A stretch of 64,000 nucleotides of DNA, taken from contig NZ_LMEW01000033.1 in NCBI RefSeq assembly GCF_001426525.1, forward strand, positions 186,001 through 250,000. Direction: 5' to 3'. Both the position numbers and the translations under genes were made by a program. Positions within the stretch are counted from its first letter, which is position 1, and each line of letters begins with the position of its first letter. A model generated the notes under the pieces. That model searched no databases. It saw nothing but the letters and a program-made list of their open reading frames with translations, and was not told the DNA's origin. Origin of the DNA: Massilia sp. Root133 (GTDB taxonomy: Bacteria > Pseudomonadota > Gammaproteobacteria > Burkholderiales > Burkholderiaceae_D). Of this stretch, positions 1 to 7,357 are shown one piece after another.

Positions 1-1950
1 TCTCAGCGCGTTGAAATAGGGGTCGGTTTTCAGAGCGTGCTTGAACTCCGTGCTCTGCTTTTTTAGATGCTTGTTCCGGATGAGGAAATCGAGGTAAAGG
101 GCCTTGTTTTGGTCGGAGGAGAGGGAAGGTTCTTTCGAGTACAGCAGGTCCTCGATGATTTTGGCTTTGAAAAAATGCGCGGTGCCTTCGAGGTCCTTGA
201 AGCCGACAACGACGTCCTTGAAGAGCAGGGAGACCGGTATTTCCTCAAGCTCTCCCGTGTCGCAGGCTTTCCTTTTCAGAATAACGGTGCGTTGTTCGGA
301 GTCAGAGAGCACCTGCCGTATCAGGCCGAAGTCGCCATTGGATATGAACATCCCGTATGCATCGCTGTTGCTGACAGCCATCACCTTGTCTCCCGGCTCA
401 ACTGTCTGGCAACCGGGAAAAAAGTGCTCGCGGATTCGGCGGTTGTAATCTCCAACGTCAGAGTTCGAATGGGCGATAATTATCGATTCCCCATTGATTT
501 TACTCCCGCAGGATTCAAGGTAACGGTCAATCAGGTCCGCATGTTCGACCTTTCGAACGTCGGAGTGACCGAAGTCCATTGTGAGTCGGTTGAACACCTT
601 GTCCCGCAATGCTGTGCGGAGCGGAATTGCGTTGGCGATGACGCCGCTTTCTGATTTCTGACGCACAACCTCGGAAAGTTCGAACGCCGTAGAGCGGGCG
701 TTGTGCTTTTGGAACAGGTAGCCTGGGTCTAGGGCGGGCGAGAAATTCATGCCAACAGGCGGCAGCTGGGCGTCGTCACCAATAAAAATAACCTTCTTGC
801 TATGGTCGTTGTGGTCCAGGTTCACGAACTTCAGGAAGTCGGCAAGGAGGTATCCTGTCCCGAAGCGAAAAAACTCTGCCTCCTGATAGACGTCGGAAAT
901 CATAGAGGCCTCGTCCACGATGTAGACCGTGTCGGCCGAAAGGCCGTTCACCGCTAGCTTGGCGTAGAACTTGAAGGTCTCGGTTCCGTCGGTGTCATCA
1001 TCTCGATACTCAGCGATTTCGTCGAACGAGTAAATGGTCTTGTGGATGGTGTAAGCAGGCGACTTTGTCTTGCTTGCAATTACTTTCGAAGCCTTGCCCG
1101 TTGGCGCAGCCAAGACGTAGTTACGGCCGATGGCTTGGAAATATTCGGTCAGACCTTTTGTGATAAAGGTTTTTCCTGTACCGGCGTAACCTTTCAAGAG
1201 GAACACGTTGTCCGTTCTGCCGTTGAGGAACCGTTCAAGGCTATTGACGAGTTCCGTCTGACCATCCGTTAAGGAGTATCCAACGAAGGCGTCGTGGATG
1301 CTTACCAACTTGCGTGTGTTTTCGGACTTGAAGTCGATTATTTTCGCAACGTTCTCGGAAGCGTTCTTGAAGTTCCAGAGTCTAGCCTCGTCGAGAGCTT
1401 GCCCAAGTTCCGCTACGTGCGTTTGAGCGGCCTTCTCAGAAGCCTCCAGGCGACTCAACTCATCTTTTGCCGCCGCCAACTGCTCGGCGAGCACCGCAGC
1501 TATCCCGGCCGGGTCTGTGGGAAGGCCGGAAGGTTTGGCTGGCGGCACATAGGTGGGATAGGGTTCAGGAGAATCCCCGTTGTAGGTCTTGCATAGCCAT
1601 TGCCCTAGGAGGTATGCCTCCTCAAGTAGAGCCAGGGACGTCTCGGCGTCCATCGAACACCCGTGAGCGGCTTTGTTGCCGAGCATGCGCAATGCATGGA
1701 GCTTTTGCACAATGGCTTCCCCAACGGCGTTCTGAAAACACGGGGCTTTGAGCTTCTGAAAGAAGCCGTCGGACGACTCGCTAGGCAGCCTCAGGTCCCG
1801 GTAAAGAACGCCTACAAGGGCCTCTGCAAAACAACGTAGCTTAACCGCGGCTGTGTGAGGGTCAGCATGTGCGTAGCGCTCTGCGAATGCTGCGTGTTGG
1901 TATAGATGGGGCCAGCGGGCCCTCAGACGCTGAAAATTTGTCGAATCCAT
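1..1950 (-). CDS. DUF4145 / superfamily I helicase fusion (3' end outside window)
   Basis: Open on the minus strand from an ATG at 1950 to the window edge, 650 codons without a stop. Residues about 30-115 resemble DUF4145, a helical domain with a KLRCFAEAL stretch and a closing GNKAAH motif, often fused to nucleases and helicases. A coiled-coil-like stretch follows (about 165-205). The rest is a RecD/UvrD-like ATPase: Walker A GYAGTGKT, a VYIVDEASM Walker B, and FIGDDAQLPPVG as motif III. ATP-driven DNA unwinding or translocation is expected from the family. No Shine-Dalgarno is obvious at the chosen start, but the DUF4145 homology begins just after it. The family is confident; the cellular role, possibly defence, is inferred from its island setting. 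Confidence 0.75.
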   Translation of the reverse strand, partial: MDSTNFQRLRARWPHLYQHAAFAERYAHADPHTAAVKLRCFAEALVGVLYRDLRLPSESSDGFFQKLKAPCFQNAVGEAIVQKLHALRMLGNKAAHGCSMDAETSLALLEEAYLLGQWLCKTYNGDSPEPYPTYVPPAKPSGLPTDPAGIAAVLAEQLAAAKDELSRLEASEKAAQTHVAELGQALDEARLWNFKNASENVAKIIDFKSENTRKLVSIHDAFVGYSLTDGQTELVNSLERFLNGRTDNVFLLKGYAGTGKTFITKGLTEYFQAIGRNYVLAAPTGKASKVIASKTKSPAYTIHKTIYSFDEIAEYRDDDTDGTETFKFYAKLAVNGLSADTVYIVDEASMISDVYQEAEFFRFGTGYLLADFLKFVNLDHNDHSKKVIFIGDDAQLPPVGMNFSPALDPGYLFQKHNARSTAFELSEVVRQKSESGVIANAIPLRTALRDKVFNRLTMDFGHSDVRKVEHADLIDRYLESCGSKINGESIIIAHSNSDVGDYNRRIREHFFPGCQTVEPGDKVMAVSNSDAYGMFISNGDFGLIRQVLSDSEQRTVILKRKACDTGELEEIPVSLLFKDVVVGFKDLEGTAHFFKAKIIEDLLYSKEPSLSSDQNKALYLDFLIRNKHLKKQSTEFKHALKTDPYFNALR

Positions 1951-2199
1951 GTTGTAGAGCTAGCAGTGGTGCGATGCGCATGCATCTCGGCAGCATAACT
2001 CAGCAGTGCCTTTTTTATGCATGTTGTCGTAGGGCCATACCGCTTTTGAGCTTCGCAAACGTTGCTTTTCGTCTATCCAGAAAATTTCGATGCTAAATTT
2101 TCCTCATTTGCCAGCTAGTACAGATGATTGCTCCTTAAACTGTTTGCGTTCTGCAATTGTAGCCAGGTTGCCAGTTGTTGTATTCACTACAACTAACAC
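1951..2199. other. Divergent intergenic region
   Basis: This AT-richer stretch separates the minus-strand helicase from the plus-strand NYN gene. It holds scattered inverted ATGCAT words around 1975-2025 and no convincing reading frame. The helicase promoter must lie here, but I could not fix it. Confidence 0.4.
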
Positions 2200-2228
2200 T
2201 TGCGCTGATTTCTAATGCGGTCTATAAT
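2200..2228 (+). promoter_or_regulatory. Sigma-70 promoter of the NYN gene leader
   Basis: TTGCGC (2200-2205) and a perfect TATAAT (2223-2228) are separated by exactly 17 bases. Transcription would start near 2235, giving a leader of about 75 nt before the NYN start codon. Confidence 0.6.
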
Positions 2229-2266
2229 CCCTTCACTTATCCGCTAGCAGCGTGCTGTTAGCTCAG

Positions 2267-2288
2267 AAGCCACCGCAAGGTGGCTTTT
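2267..2288 (+). terminator. Intrinsic terminator in the NYN leader (attenuator candidate)
   Basis: An 8-bp GC-rich stem (AAGCCACC / GGTGGCTT) with a GCAA loop is followed by a short T run. It lies between the promoter at 2200-2228 and the ribosome site at 2301, so most transcripts would stop at about 55 nt unless the stem is melted or read through. Confidence 0.55.
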
Positions 2289-2309
2289 GCCTTTCTGGCC
2301 AAGGAAAAA

Positions 2310-3092
2310 ATGAGAACGTACGTGTATGTTGATGGCTTCAATCTGTACTACGCAATCAAAAACTCCGGCGCCAAGTGGCTCGATTTAAAAACTCTCGCTG
2401 AGCAAGTCGTTCCTGCGGCGTCGGTCGAAAAAGTACGCTACTTCACCGCACGAGTCTCTAGCCTTAGTGACCCAGGTGCCCCTGCTAGGCAGCAGCTCTA
2501 CTTCAAAGCTCTTGAGTCCATCCCAGAAGTGCAAATCCATTACGGGACCTTCCTTGCGAAGTCCAAGTGGTGCCCGGTGATGCTTCTGCCCGCAGCAGAC
2601 CGCTTAATCACGGACATGGCGGGCGCTGCAGCAACGCTCACTTCGGGGGATGCATCGATAGGACTCAACGCGGCTTTGCCTAAGAGTCACGCAGAGACCC
2701 TGACGCTAGGACACTACGGCACGAAAGACAACAAGAAAGCCGCAGCACTGCCCGACGCGATGAAGGCGAAGGTCTTTACCATGGAAGAAAAGGGCTCGGA
2801 TGTGAACCTGGCGGTTCATTTGCTCAATGACGCCTGGGCTGGACGATTTGATGCCGCTATCGTCATCTCAAACGACACCGACCTTGAGGAACCTATTCGC
2901 ATGGTGGCTCAAGAGCGTAAGCTTCCGGTCTACCTTCTGACGCCGTCTACGAATAGGGGCGCATCGGAGAAGCTGAAGAACGTAGCCACGTTTCAGCGGC
3001 ACATCCGTCAATCGCATCTCAATGGCTCACAGTTCCCAGACCCCGTAATTGACGTCAACGGCAACCCGATTGCCAAGCCAGCGACCTGGTAA
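2310..3092 (+). CDS. NYN domain-containing protein (putative ribonuclease)
   Basis: 260 aa. The NYN (PIN-like) domain starts at once with the acidic strand YVYVDGFNLYYAIK. The other acidic positions appear in EEKGSDVNLAVHLLNDA and AIVISNDTDLEEPI, the expected four-Asp metal site of NYN ribonucleases. I chose the ATG at 2310, not the GTG at 2280, because AAGGA at 2301-2305 is correctly spaced and the GTG lies inside the leader terminator hairpin. NYN proteins cut or process RNA; the target is unknown. The gene is alone, with its own promoter and attenuator-like leader, and a long inverted repeat ends the unit. Confidence 0.85.
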   Translation: MRTYVYVDGFNLYYAIKNSGAKWLDLKTLAEQVVPAASVEKVRYFTARVSSLSDPGAPARQQLYFKALESIPEVQIHYGTFLAKSKWCPVMLLPAADRLITDMAGAAATLTSGDASIGLNAALPKSHAETLTLGHYGTKDNKKAAALPDAMKAKVFTMEEKGSDVNLAVHLLNDAWAGRFDAAIVISNDTDLEEPIRMVAQERKLPVYLLTPSTNRGASEKLKNVATFQRHIRQSHLNGSQFPDPVIDVNGNPIAKPATW

Positions 3093-3277
3093 CGAAGCGC
3101 CTTACGGGGTAGTGCCGTTCAGTCAAGGTCTTTATTCAGGACCCGGTAAAACGCTGGAGTGAGGCCTTCACGGCCCGGTTGTTTTTCGACCGCGCCGTTC
3201 TTCGTTCAGGAGAATGACTAGGTATTGGCACAGGCGCTGCATCAAGGCGGGCAATTTGCCGTATGCCTGTGTCACGT

Positions 3278-3311
3278 CTAATGTCGTTCAGTCTTAACTG
3301 AACGGCATTAG
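3278..3311 (+). terminator. Long stem-loop between convergent genes
   Basis: Arms 3278-3292 and 3297-3311 pair over 15 positions, with one G-T, around a CTTA loop. A second shorter GC hairpin with CTTTC follows at about 3311-3330. It lies between the NYN gene and the minus-strand small genes and probably ends transcription of one or both. Confidence 0.5.
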
Positions 3312-3330
3312 CCTCAATGGAGGGGCTTTC

Positions 3331-3492
3331 TCATTTTGCTTCCCACAAAACCTCGAGGTCGCACTCTCGCTGTACAAACCGAAGCCGGAGGTTAACGTCG
3401 TACCCGGCGACATAGAGTTCCCGCTCGTCTTCGAACGCCGTGAGGTGGAATCCATACCTCACGCCCGGCGTATCGCATGACACGGGCATCAT
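3331..3492 (-). CDS. Small hypothetical protein, or shifted C-terminal part of the neighbour
   Basis: A 53-codon frame from an ATG at 3492. The product is mixed and amphipathic (for example YGFHLTAFEDERELYVAGYDV) and looks more protein-like than the overlapping tail of the 3392-3670 frame. It may be a separate small gene, or the true C-terminus of the upstream gene after a one-base shift near 3480. No Shine-Dalgarno is clear. I do not recognise it. Confidence 0.35.
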   Translation of the reverse strand: MMPVSCDTPGVRYGFHLTAFEDERELYVAGYDVNLRLRFVQRECDLEVLWEAK

Positions 3493-3670
3493 CTAGTCCG
3501 TGCAGATGTACCGCATCCGCGAATATTGCGGCCAGCGCGGCTTGCAGCGATTCCAGGCGGTCCTGCTCTGCGATGATGGCTTCGCCAGAGGTCGAGCCGA
3601 ACACTTCAGCGGCGGTCGCCGCCAAGGCGCTGACGATTTTGTATTGACTCAAAGCGGTGGATGTCGACAT
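3392..3670 (-). CDS. Small hypothetical protein
   Basis: 92 aa from an ATG at 3670. The first 60 residues are a plausible helical protein (AEQDRLESLQAALAAIFADA). The last 15 are Arg-rich and look out of frame, as if a shift occurred around 3440-3490; the better-looking continuation is the frame ending at 3331. Longer upstream extensions read antisense-like, Cys/Pro-rich sequence, so I rejected them. No family recognised. It follows the 3711-4043 gene by 40 bases and is probably cotranscribed. Confidence 0.4.
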   Translation of the reverse strand: MSTSTALSQYKIVSALAATAAEVFGSTSGEAIIAEQDRLESLQAALAAIFADAVHLHGLDDARVMRYAGREVWIPPHGVRRRAGTLCRRVRR

Positions 3671-3710
3671 GTCCACAATAATAAACCCCGGCAGGGCCGA
3701 GGTAGGTGGC

Positions 3711-4043
3711 TCAACAGTCTGATTTGTTGGTCTTGATGTTGGAAAGCGGCTTGTTTGGCAACTCCAGCATTTTTTGGGCTTCAAGCACGGCGAAGTGCTT
3801 GGGGCTACCGGTGCGCACGCGGTCGAGACCTTGGTCAGCGGGGCCCCACATTTGCGTACTACGACCGTACAGGACACGGGCTTTCAAATTGTCGTCGCGG
3901 TCATAGACCTTCAATACCCCTGCTCGGTTACGACCCTGCCATTTCCAAGTGATGAGCCAATGGAGGTTTTGGGCGTCGCAAAAGAATTTGAATTCGTCAG
4001 TGGTAACGCGAGCGGGCGCCAGATTATTGTGGTTTGATTTCAT
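3711..4043 (-). CDS. Hypothetical protein
   Basis: 110 aa with an AAGGAAA ribosome site before the ATG at 4043. The sequence is hydrophilic, with a central aromatic-rich segment (LHWLITWKWQG) followed by VLKVYDRDDNLKARVLYG, suggesting a small beta-rich fold. No family recognised. It heads a two-gene minus-strand unit, and a 17-bp palindrome sits 27 bp upstream of the start codon. Confidence 0.6.
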   Translation of the reverse strand: MKSNHNNLAPARVTTDEFKFFCDAQNLHWLITWKWQGRNRAGVLKVYDRDDNLKARVLYGRSTQMWGPADQGLDRVRTGSPKHFAVLEAQKMLELPNKPLSNIKTNKSDC

Positions 4044-4069
4044 AGGGATGTTTCCTTATTAGCCGAACA

Positions 4070-4086
4070 TGCAGCACCGTGCTGCA
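4070..4086. promoter_or_regulatory. Operator-like palindrome
   Basis: TGCAGCACCGTGCTGCA has 8-bp arms around one C. It lies just upstream of the 3711-4043 gene, where a repressor would act. The adjoining TATAGCAACC..CAA words recur upstream of the 12307-13101 gene at about 13172-13186. Confidence 0.45.
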
Positions 4087-4324
4087 CACTACCTATAGCA
4101 ACCACAACTACAGATAACCCCAGAAAAGGAGTTTTTTAGGGAATTATTTGGTAACAATTTGTAATATAATGTGCGCCATGTGGTACGTCCTTGATTGCCG
4201 AGCCGCTGGCTGAACTCCTACTTGAGCGCATAGGCTCGAGGGGCCGATTGACACTCGCAGATGTCGGCCTTAAGAAGGAGGGTCCTTGAAATCGTGGTCG
4301 GGCAAGCTGTTGCACCGTGCAACA

Positions 4325-4888
4325 CTACATTAGGTCAATCCGGGGACCGGTCGCGATAGCTGCAACGATGGGGTCTTTTGCGACCAACTGCGCCCACTCG
4401 ACCGGGTCGTAAACGTTGACGTGGACGTACCTGCCGAGACGCTGTTTTAGGTCGTCGGCCATGGCGTGCATTTTCATTACACAGACGTCGCCGATAATCA
4501 TGACGTCAATATCGCTGTCCGGACGCTCTTCGCCTCGAGCGACTGAACCGAAAATAAACGCTGTGGTCTTGTTGAACGGTTCAACAACATCTTGCAGTGC
4601 TTCGGCTATCACGTCGCGAATCCCAAAAGTCTTGCGACAGATGTTTGTTAGCTCAGCGTAGATAGGGTGTTTCGGATTCGCACGATAGCGTGGCCGGCGC
4701 CGGACTTCAAACGACTCAATGACGCCTGCCTCGACCAGCAGTTTCACGTAGTTCTGTGTACTACCATGTCCGCCAGCCCCGGCGGCGTCTATCAGCTCCG
4801 CTAAGGAGAAGTCTCTCTCGGGACGCAGCAGGACCGCGGCAAGGATGCGCTGCTGGCGTTCGGTTAGCAAGAATTTCAGAGTGCTCAT
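4325..4888 (-). CDS. Winged-helix / nucleotidyltransferase fusion protein
   Basis: 187 aa. Residues 1-75 form a winged helix-turn-helix ([36 protein letters not shown], basic wing RRRPRYRA). Residues 105-140 form a minimal nucleotidyltransferase (MNT) core: IFGSVARGE, then [11 protein letters not shown], with Asp126 and Asp128 as metal ligands. MNT domains transfer nucleotides and often act as antitoxins or toxins (MntA, AbiEii). No HEPN or AbiE partner is beside it. I chose the ATG at 4888 because the TTG at 4912 falls inside the operator. The DNA-binding domain and the palindromes at its start suggest autorepression. Confidence 0.75.
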
Positions 4889-4894
4889 CGACTG

Positions 4895-4968
4895 TGTTGA
4901 ACCGTTCAACAAATACCAAAAAATGGTATTAGTTTACCTAAAATTGGTATCTGTTGAACGGTTCAACA
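4895..4968 (-). promoter_or_regulatory. Paired operators around the wHTH-nucleotidyltransferase promoter
   Basis: Two copies of the 17-bp palindrome TGTTGAAC(C/G)GTTCAACA lie at 4895-4911 and 4952-4968. Between them are two ACC-N7-GGT elements (ACC at 4915 and 4936), 21 bp apart, or two helical turns. A third palindrome copy is inside the coding region at 4570-4586. The proximal copy ends 7 bases before the ATG, so a bound protein would block both promoter and translation start. Confidence 0.65.
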
Positions 4969-5008
4969 CGTGGTACCCCATTCACCACTCCAGCCCAGCC
5001 ATTGACGG

Positions 5009-5731
5009 TTAGGCTTCCCTTATAGCGTGGTTCCCTGCACGCTTGACCGAAGCGTTAAACCTTTTCCAGGCCTCTTTTAGGGCAATGATGGCTGCATCGG
5101 AGGCAGATACGTTCTCCATGTAGCTCAACATTTCGGCGTAAGTCGTGGCTGCGACTGGAAAATTTTTGTCGCTCATCACGTCTTTGGCGATATCACCGAC
5201 AATAGTGTCCCGGGCCTTCTGCCGTTCTAGCCAACGATGAAAGGGCGCCCTTGCGGCTTCTTGGTCAGCAGCACTGGCGCGCGCTTGTTGCTCGAGCATG
5301 TTGCGCGCACCAATGGGGCGCTGGGTAGCTGTCTCGGAGCGGGGGCGTCGTTCCCAGCGGTCCAGTGAATTGAGGCAGCGCTCAAGAGTTTCCTCCACAG
5401 GATGCTGCGAGAAGAAGTGATTCGCTTCCGTAAAGAGGTCGCATTGGGCGCAGTAGAACTTCTCGGCGTCGTCCTCGCACTGGTCACCATGAAGGTAGTA
5501 GCGCCTGGACCTCGACAGCTTTGCGGCCGCCACGGAAAGAGCGGGCACTGAGGGTACAGAGTGCGCCGAAGTTGAGCGGTTGCTGTGCTTTGTTAGCAGC
5601 GACCAATTCTTGAAGCCGTTCTCAACTGCGAGACGGTCCAAAGCTTCGGCATGCGTGAGAGACGAAGTGCGGGTCAGCTTCTTGGCTGCGCGCTTTAGTT
5701 GTTCGATTTGAGCAGGTGTACGAATAGACAT
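5009..5731 (-). CDS. Hypothetical protein with YozE-like C-terminus
   Basis: 240 aa. The N-terminal 50 residues are helical (EQLKRAAKKL..LTHAEALDRLAVENGFKNW), a pattern common at the start of plasmid and phage proteins labelled glyoxalase-superfamily. The middle has a CEDDAEKFYCAQCDLF stretch whose cysteines could bind metal. The C-terminal 60 residues (GDIAKDVMSDKNFPVAATTYAEMLSYME) match the YozE SAM-like helical fold. No enzymatic residues identified. It ends 41 bases before the distal operator of the next gene, which has its own control. Confidence 0.6.
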   Translation of the reverse strand: MSIRTPAQIEQLKRAAKKLTRTSSLTHAEALDRLAVENGFKNWSLLTKHSNRSTSAHSVPSVPALSVAAAKLSRSRRYYLHGDQCEDDAEKFYCAQCDLFTEANHFFSQHPVEETLERCLNSLDRWERRPRSETATQRPIGARNMLEQQARASAADQEAARAPFHRWLERQKARDTIVGDIAKDVMSDKNFPVAATTYAEMLSYMENVSASDAAIIALKEAWKRFNASVKRAGNHAIREA

Positions 5732-6036
5732 GGTTGACAGTTCCAGCGGTCACTTTGAATCGATGCGCCCACACATCGAGTCGCGGTGACCTGGAAAGGT
5801 CGAACCAAGACTCATTTTGAACTCGCTGCCGCGAACGGCTTCGCCTTGTAGGCGGGCGAGCCGGCGAAGCGGCTGCTGTTGAATATAGTGCCACACGTTA
5901 AGTGTTAGGTCCAGTTCGTAGTGGAGGCACTGCAAGGAGCCACTGCACCTTGACCACTCGCGAGGTGACGCTGGCGTCAGCAGTTCACTTGGGTTGCCCT
6001 TTTCAAGGCGATGAAAATCAAAAAAGGAAGGATGCG
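5732..6036. other. Intergenic region with one hairpin
   Basis: An 8-bp inverted repeat GCTTCGCC (5838-5845) / GGCGAAGC (5863-5870) is the only clear structure. The possible small frames on both strands have poor composition and no ribosome site. The stretch presumably carries divergent promoters for the YozE-like gene and the HNH gene. Confidence 0.35.
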
Positions 6037-6130
6037 ATGAAGAAGGTAATCAGCCAGTTTTTCTCGGATTTAGGGTTTCCCTTTCGGAACATTCGTTGTT
6101 CCTGGGGGGGCGCGAAGTGGGGATGCTATA
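6037..6130 (+). other. N-terminal coding segment of the HNH gene, out of frame
   Basis: An ATG at 6037 with a strong AGGAAGG ribosome site opens MKKVISQFFSDLGFPFRNIR. After a run of seven Gs (6104-6110) this frame diverges from the endonuclease. With one G fewer the reading would go SWGARSGDAILLRTWDDE straight into the downstream protein. This segment is therefore the natural start of the HNH gene, separated by a one-base shift. Confidence 0.6.
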
Positions 6131-7228
6131 TTGCTGCGCACGTGGGACGACGAACTGTTATTCAGGGAGCGGACGTTAAGGGTTCTGGATATGGCCGATG
6201 CCGACGAACGTGACTCGTACGGCCTAGACGAGCGCATCGTACAGCTCAAGGCGTTATGGAATGGTGGCATCGTCGGGTATACCGTCATTGCGACGGCAAA
6301 GGACAAACATGCCCGCCCGCGCGAAATCGGTGCATACCGAGACGATGCCGTGTTTGCGCTCTCCCGACTTGAACGAACGCGGAACGGGGACATCATCGGT
6401 ATCGTCGGTGATTTGGTGCCCATCCAAGCCCTAGCACAGCACGCGCAGTCTCACCGGACCTCGTCCGGCGAAGGTGTGTTCCCTGTGGGCGATGCACAGC
6501 GGTCAGGGCTGTCCACCGATTCTTACAAGGAGAAGATTCCTGCGATTCGCACCTGGCTAATTGACGTGTGCGTTGCAGGAGGGACTGTGACCTACTCGGA
6601 CGTCATGAACCGCTTTGCGCTGACGTTTTACCCTCTGCGAAACGCAATGAGTCGCCTTGGTCGCGACTGCAAGGATGCTGGTGAGCCCATCATCACAGCG
6701 CTCATTGTCGATAAGGATACGCACCGTTGCTCCCAGGGGTTCTTCGACGAGTTTCACATTGATGACGATGAATTGGAGCGCGAGCGCTGCTACGCCCGCT
6801 GGGCTTCAAGCGGCGACAGTGCACTGCCTTCACCGATGCCTGCACCGGCCGCGTCAGGCGCGGACCCTTCTGGGCCCACCGGAGACCTTGACCAGCGCGC
6901 GGCACGCTTTGCACAAGTGCAGATACGTCCGGACCAGGGGCCCTTTCGAGACGCAGTGTTCCGAGCTTATGATGGACGCTGTGCCATTAGCGGATGTGCT
7001 GTTCCCGAGGCCCTGGAAGCTGCGCACTTACTGGGCCGCAACTGGCGTCAAGGTCATAATAGCGCCGCCGACGGTATTCTGCTCCGACGGGACCTGCACA
7101 ACTTGTACGACCGCGGACTTCTGCTGATTAGCGATGCCTGTCGGGTAGAACTTTTGGGCGACGCGCTGGCGTACTATGGCGAGTTCAGCGGCGTTGTCGT
7201 GACTACCTCTGGCCGAGCTAGCACATGA
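6131..7228 (+). CDS. HNH endonuclease (frameshifted upstream)
   Basis: 365 aa from a TTG. Residues about 275-335 form an HNH_2-type nuclease: FRDAVFRAYDGRCAISGC, then EAAHLLGR, NSAADGILLRRDLHNLYDRGLL, giving the His-Asn-His metal and catalytic core with a Cys pair. Residues 1-250 are an unassigned N-terminal region with a putative winged segment (IRTWLIDVCVAGGTVTYSDVMNRF). Homologous proteins of this layout are commonly linked to restriction or phage defence. The natural start is probably 6037 (see separate entry); a one-base shift in a G run separates them. The sequence may be phase variable, damaged or misread. Confidence 0.75.
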   Translation: MLRTWDDELLFRERTLRVLDMADADERDSYGLDERIVQLKALWNGGIVGYTVIATAKDKHARPREIGAYRDDAVFALSRLERTRNGDIIGIVGDLVPIQALAQHAQSHRTSSGEGVFPVGDAQRSGLSTDSYKEKIPAIRTWLIDVCVAGGTVTYSDVMNRFALTFYPLRNAMSRLGRDCKDAGEPIITALIVDKDTHRCSQGFFDEFHIDDDELERERCYARWASSGDSALPSPMPAPAASGADPSGPTGDLDQRAARFAQVQIRPDQGPFRDAVFRAYDGRCAISGCAVPEALEAAHLLGRNWRQGHNSAADGILLRRDLHNLYDRGLLLISDACRVELLGDALAYYGEFSGVVVTTSGRAST

Positions 7229-7283
7229 CCGAGCGCCAGCTCGCCGCGCGGTAGCCCGACTGACTGTTTAATGTTTTTTGGTG

Positions 7284-7314
7284 GCCCGGGTAACATTGAG
7301 TGACAGACCCGGGC
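7284..7314. repeat. Inverted repeat between convergent genes
   Basis: GCCCGGGT (7284-7291) and ACCCGGGC (7307-7314) form an 8-bp stem with a 15-nt loop between the HNH and GTPase stop codons. No T run follows on the plus strand, so it is terminator-like at best. Confidence 0.35.
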
Positions 7315-7357
7315 TACTACGTACCTGTGAAAACTGCGCAATCTACTACCGCTGCCG

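Noticed and set aside
2261-2290. tRNA-like D-arm word GTTAGCTCAG in the NYN leader
   Set aside because: No matching anticodon, T arm or acceptor; it is part of the leader hairpin.
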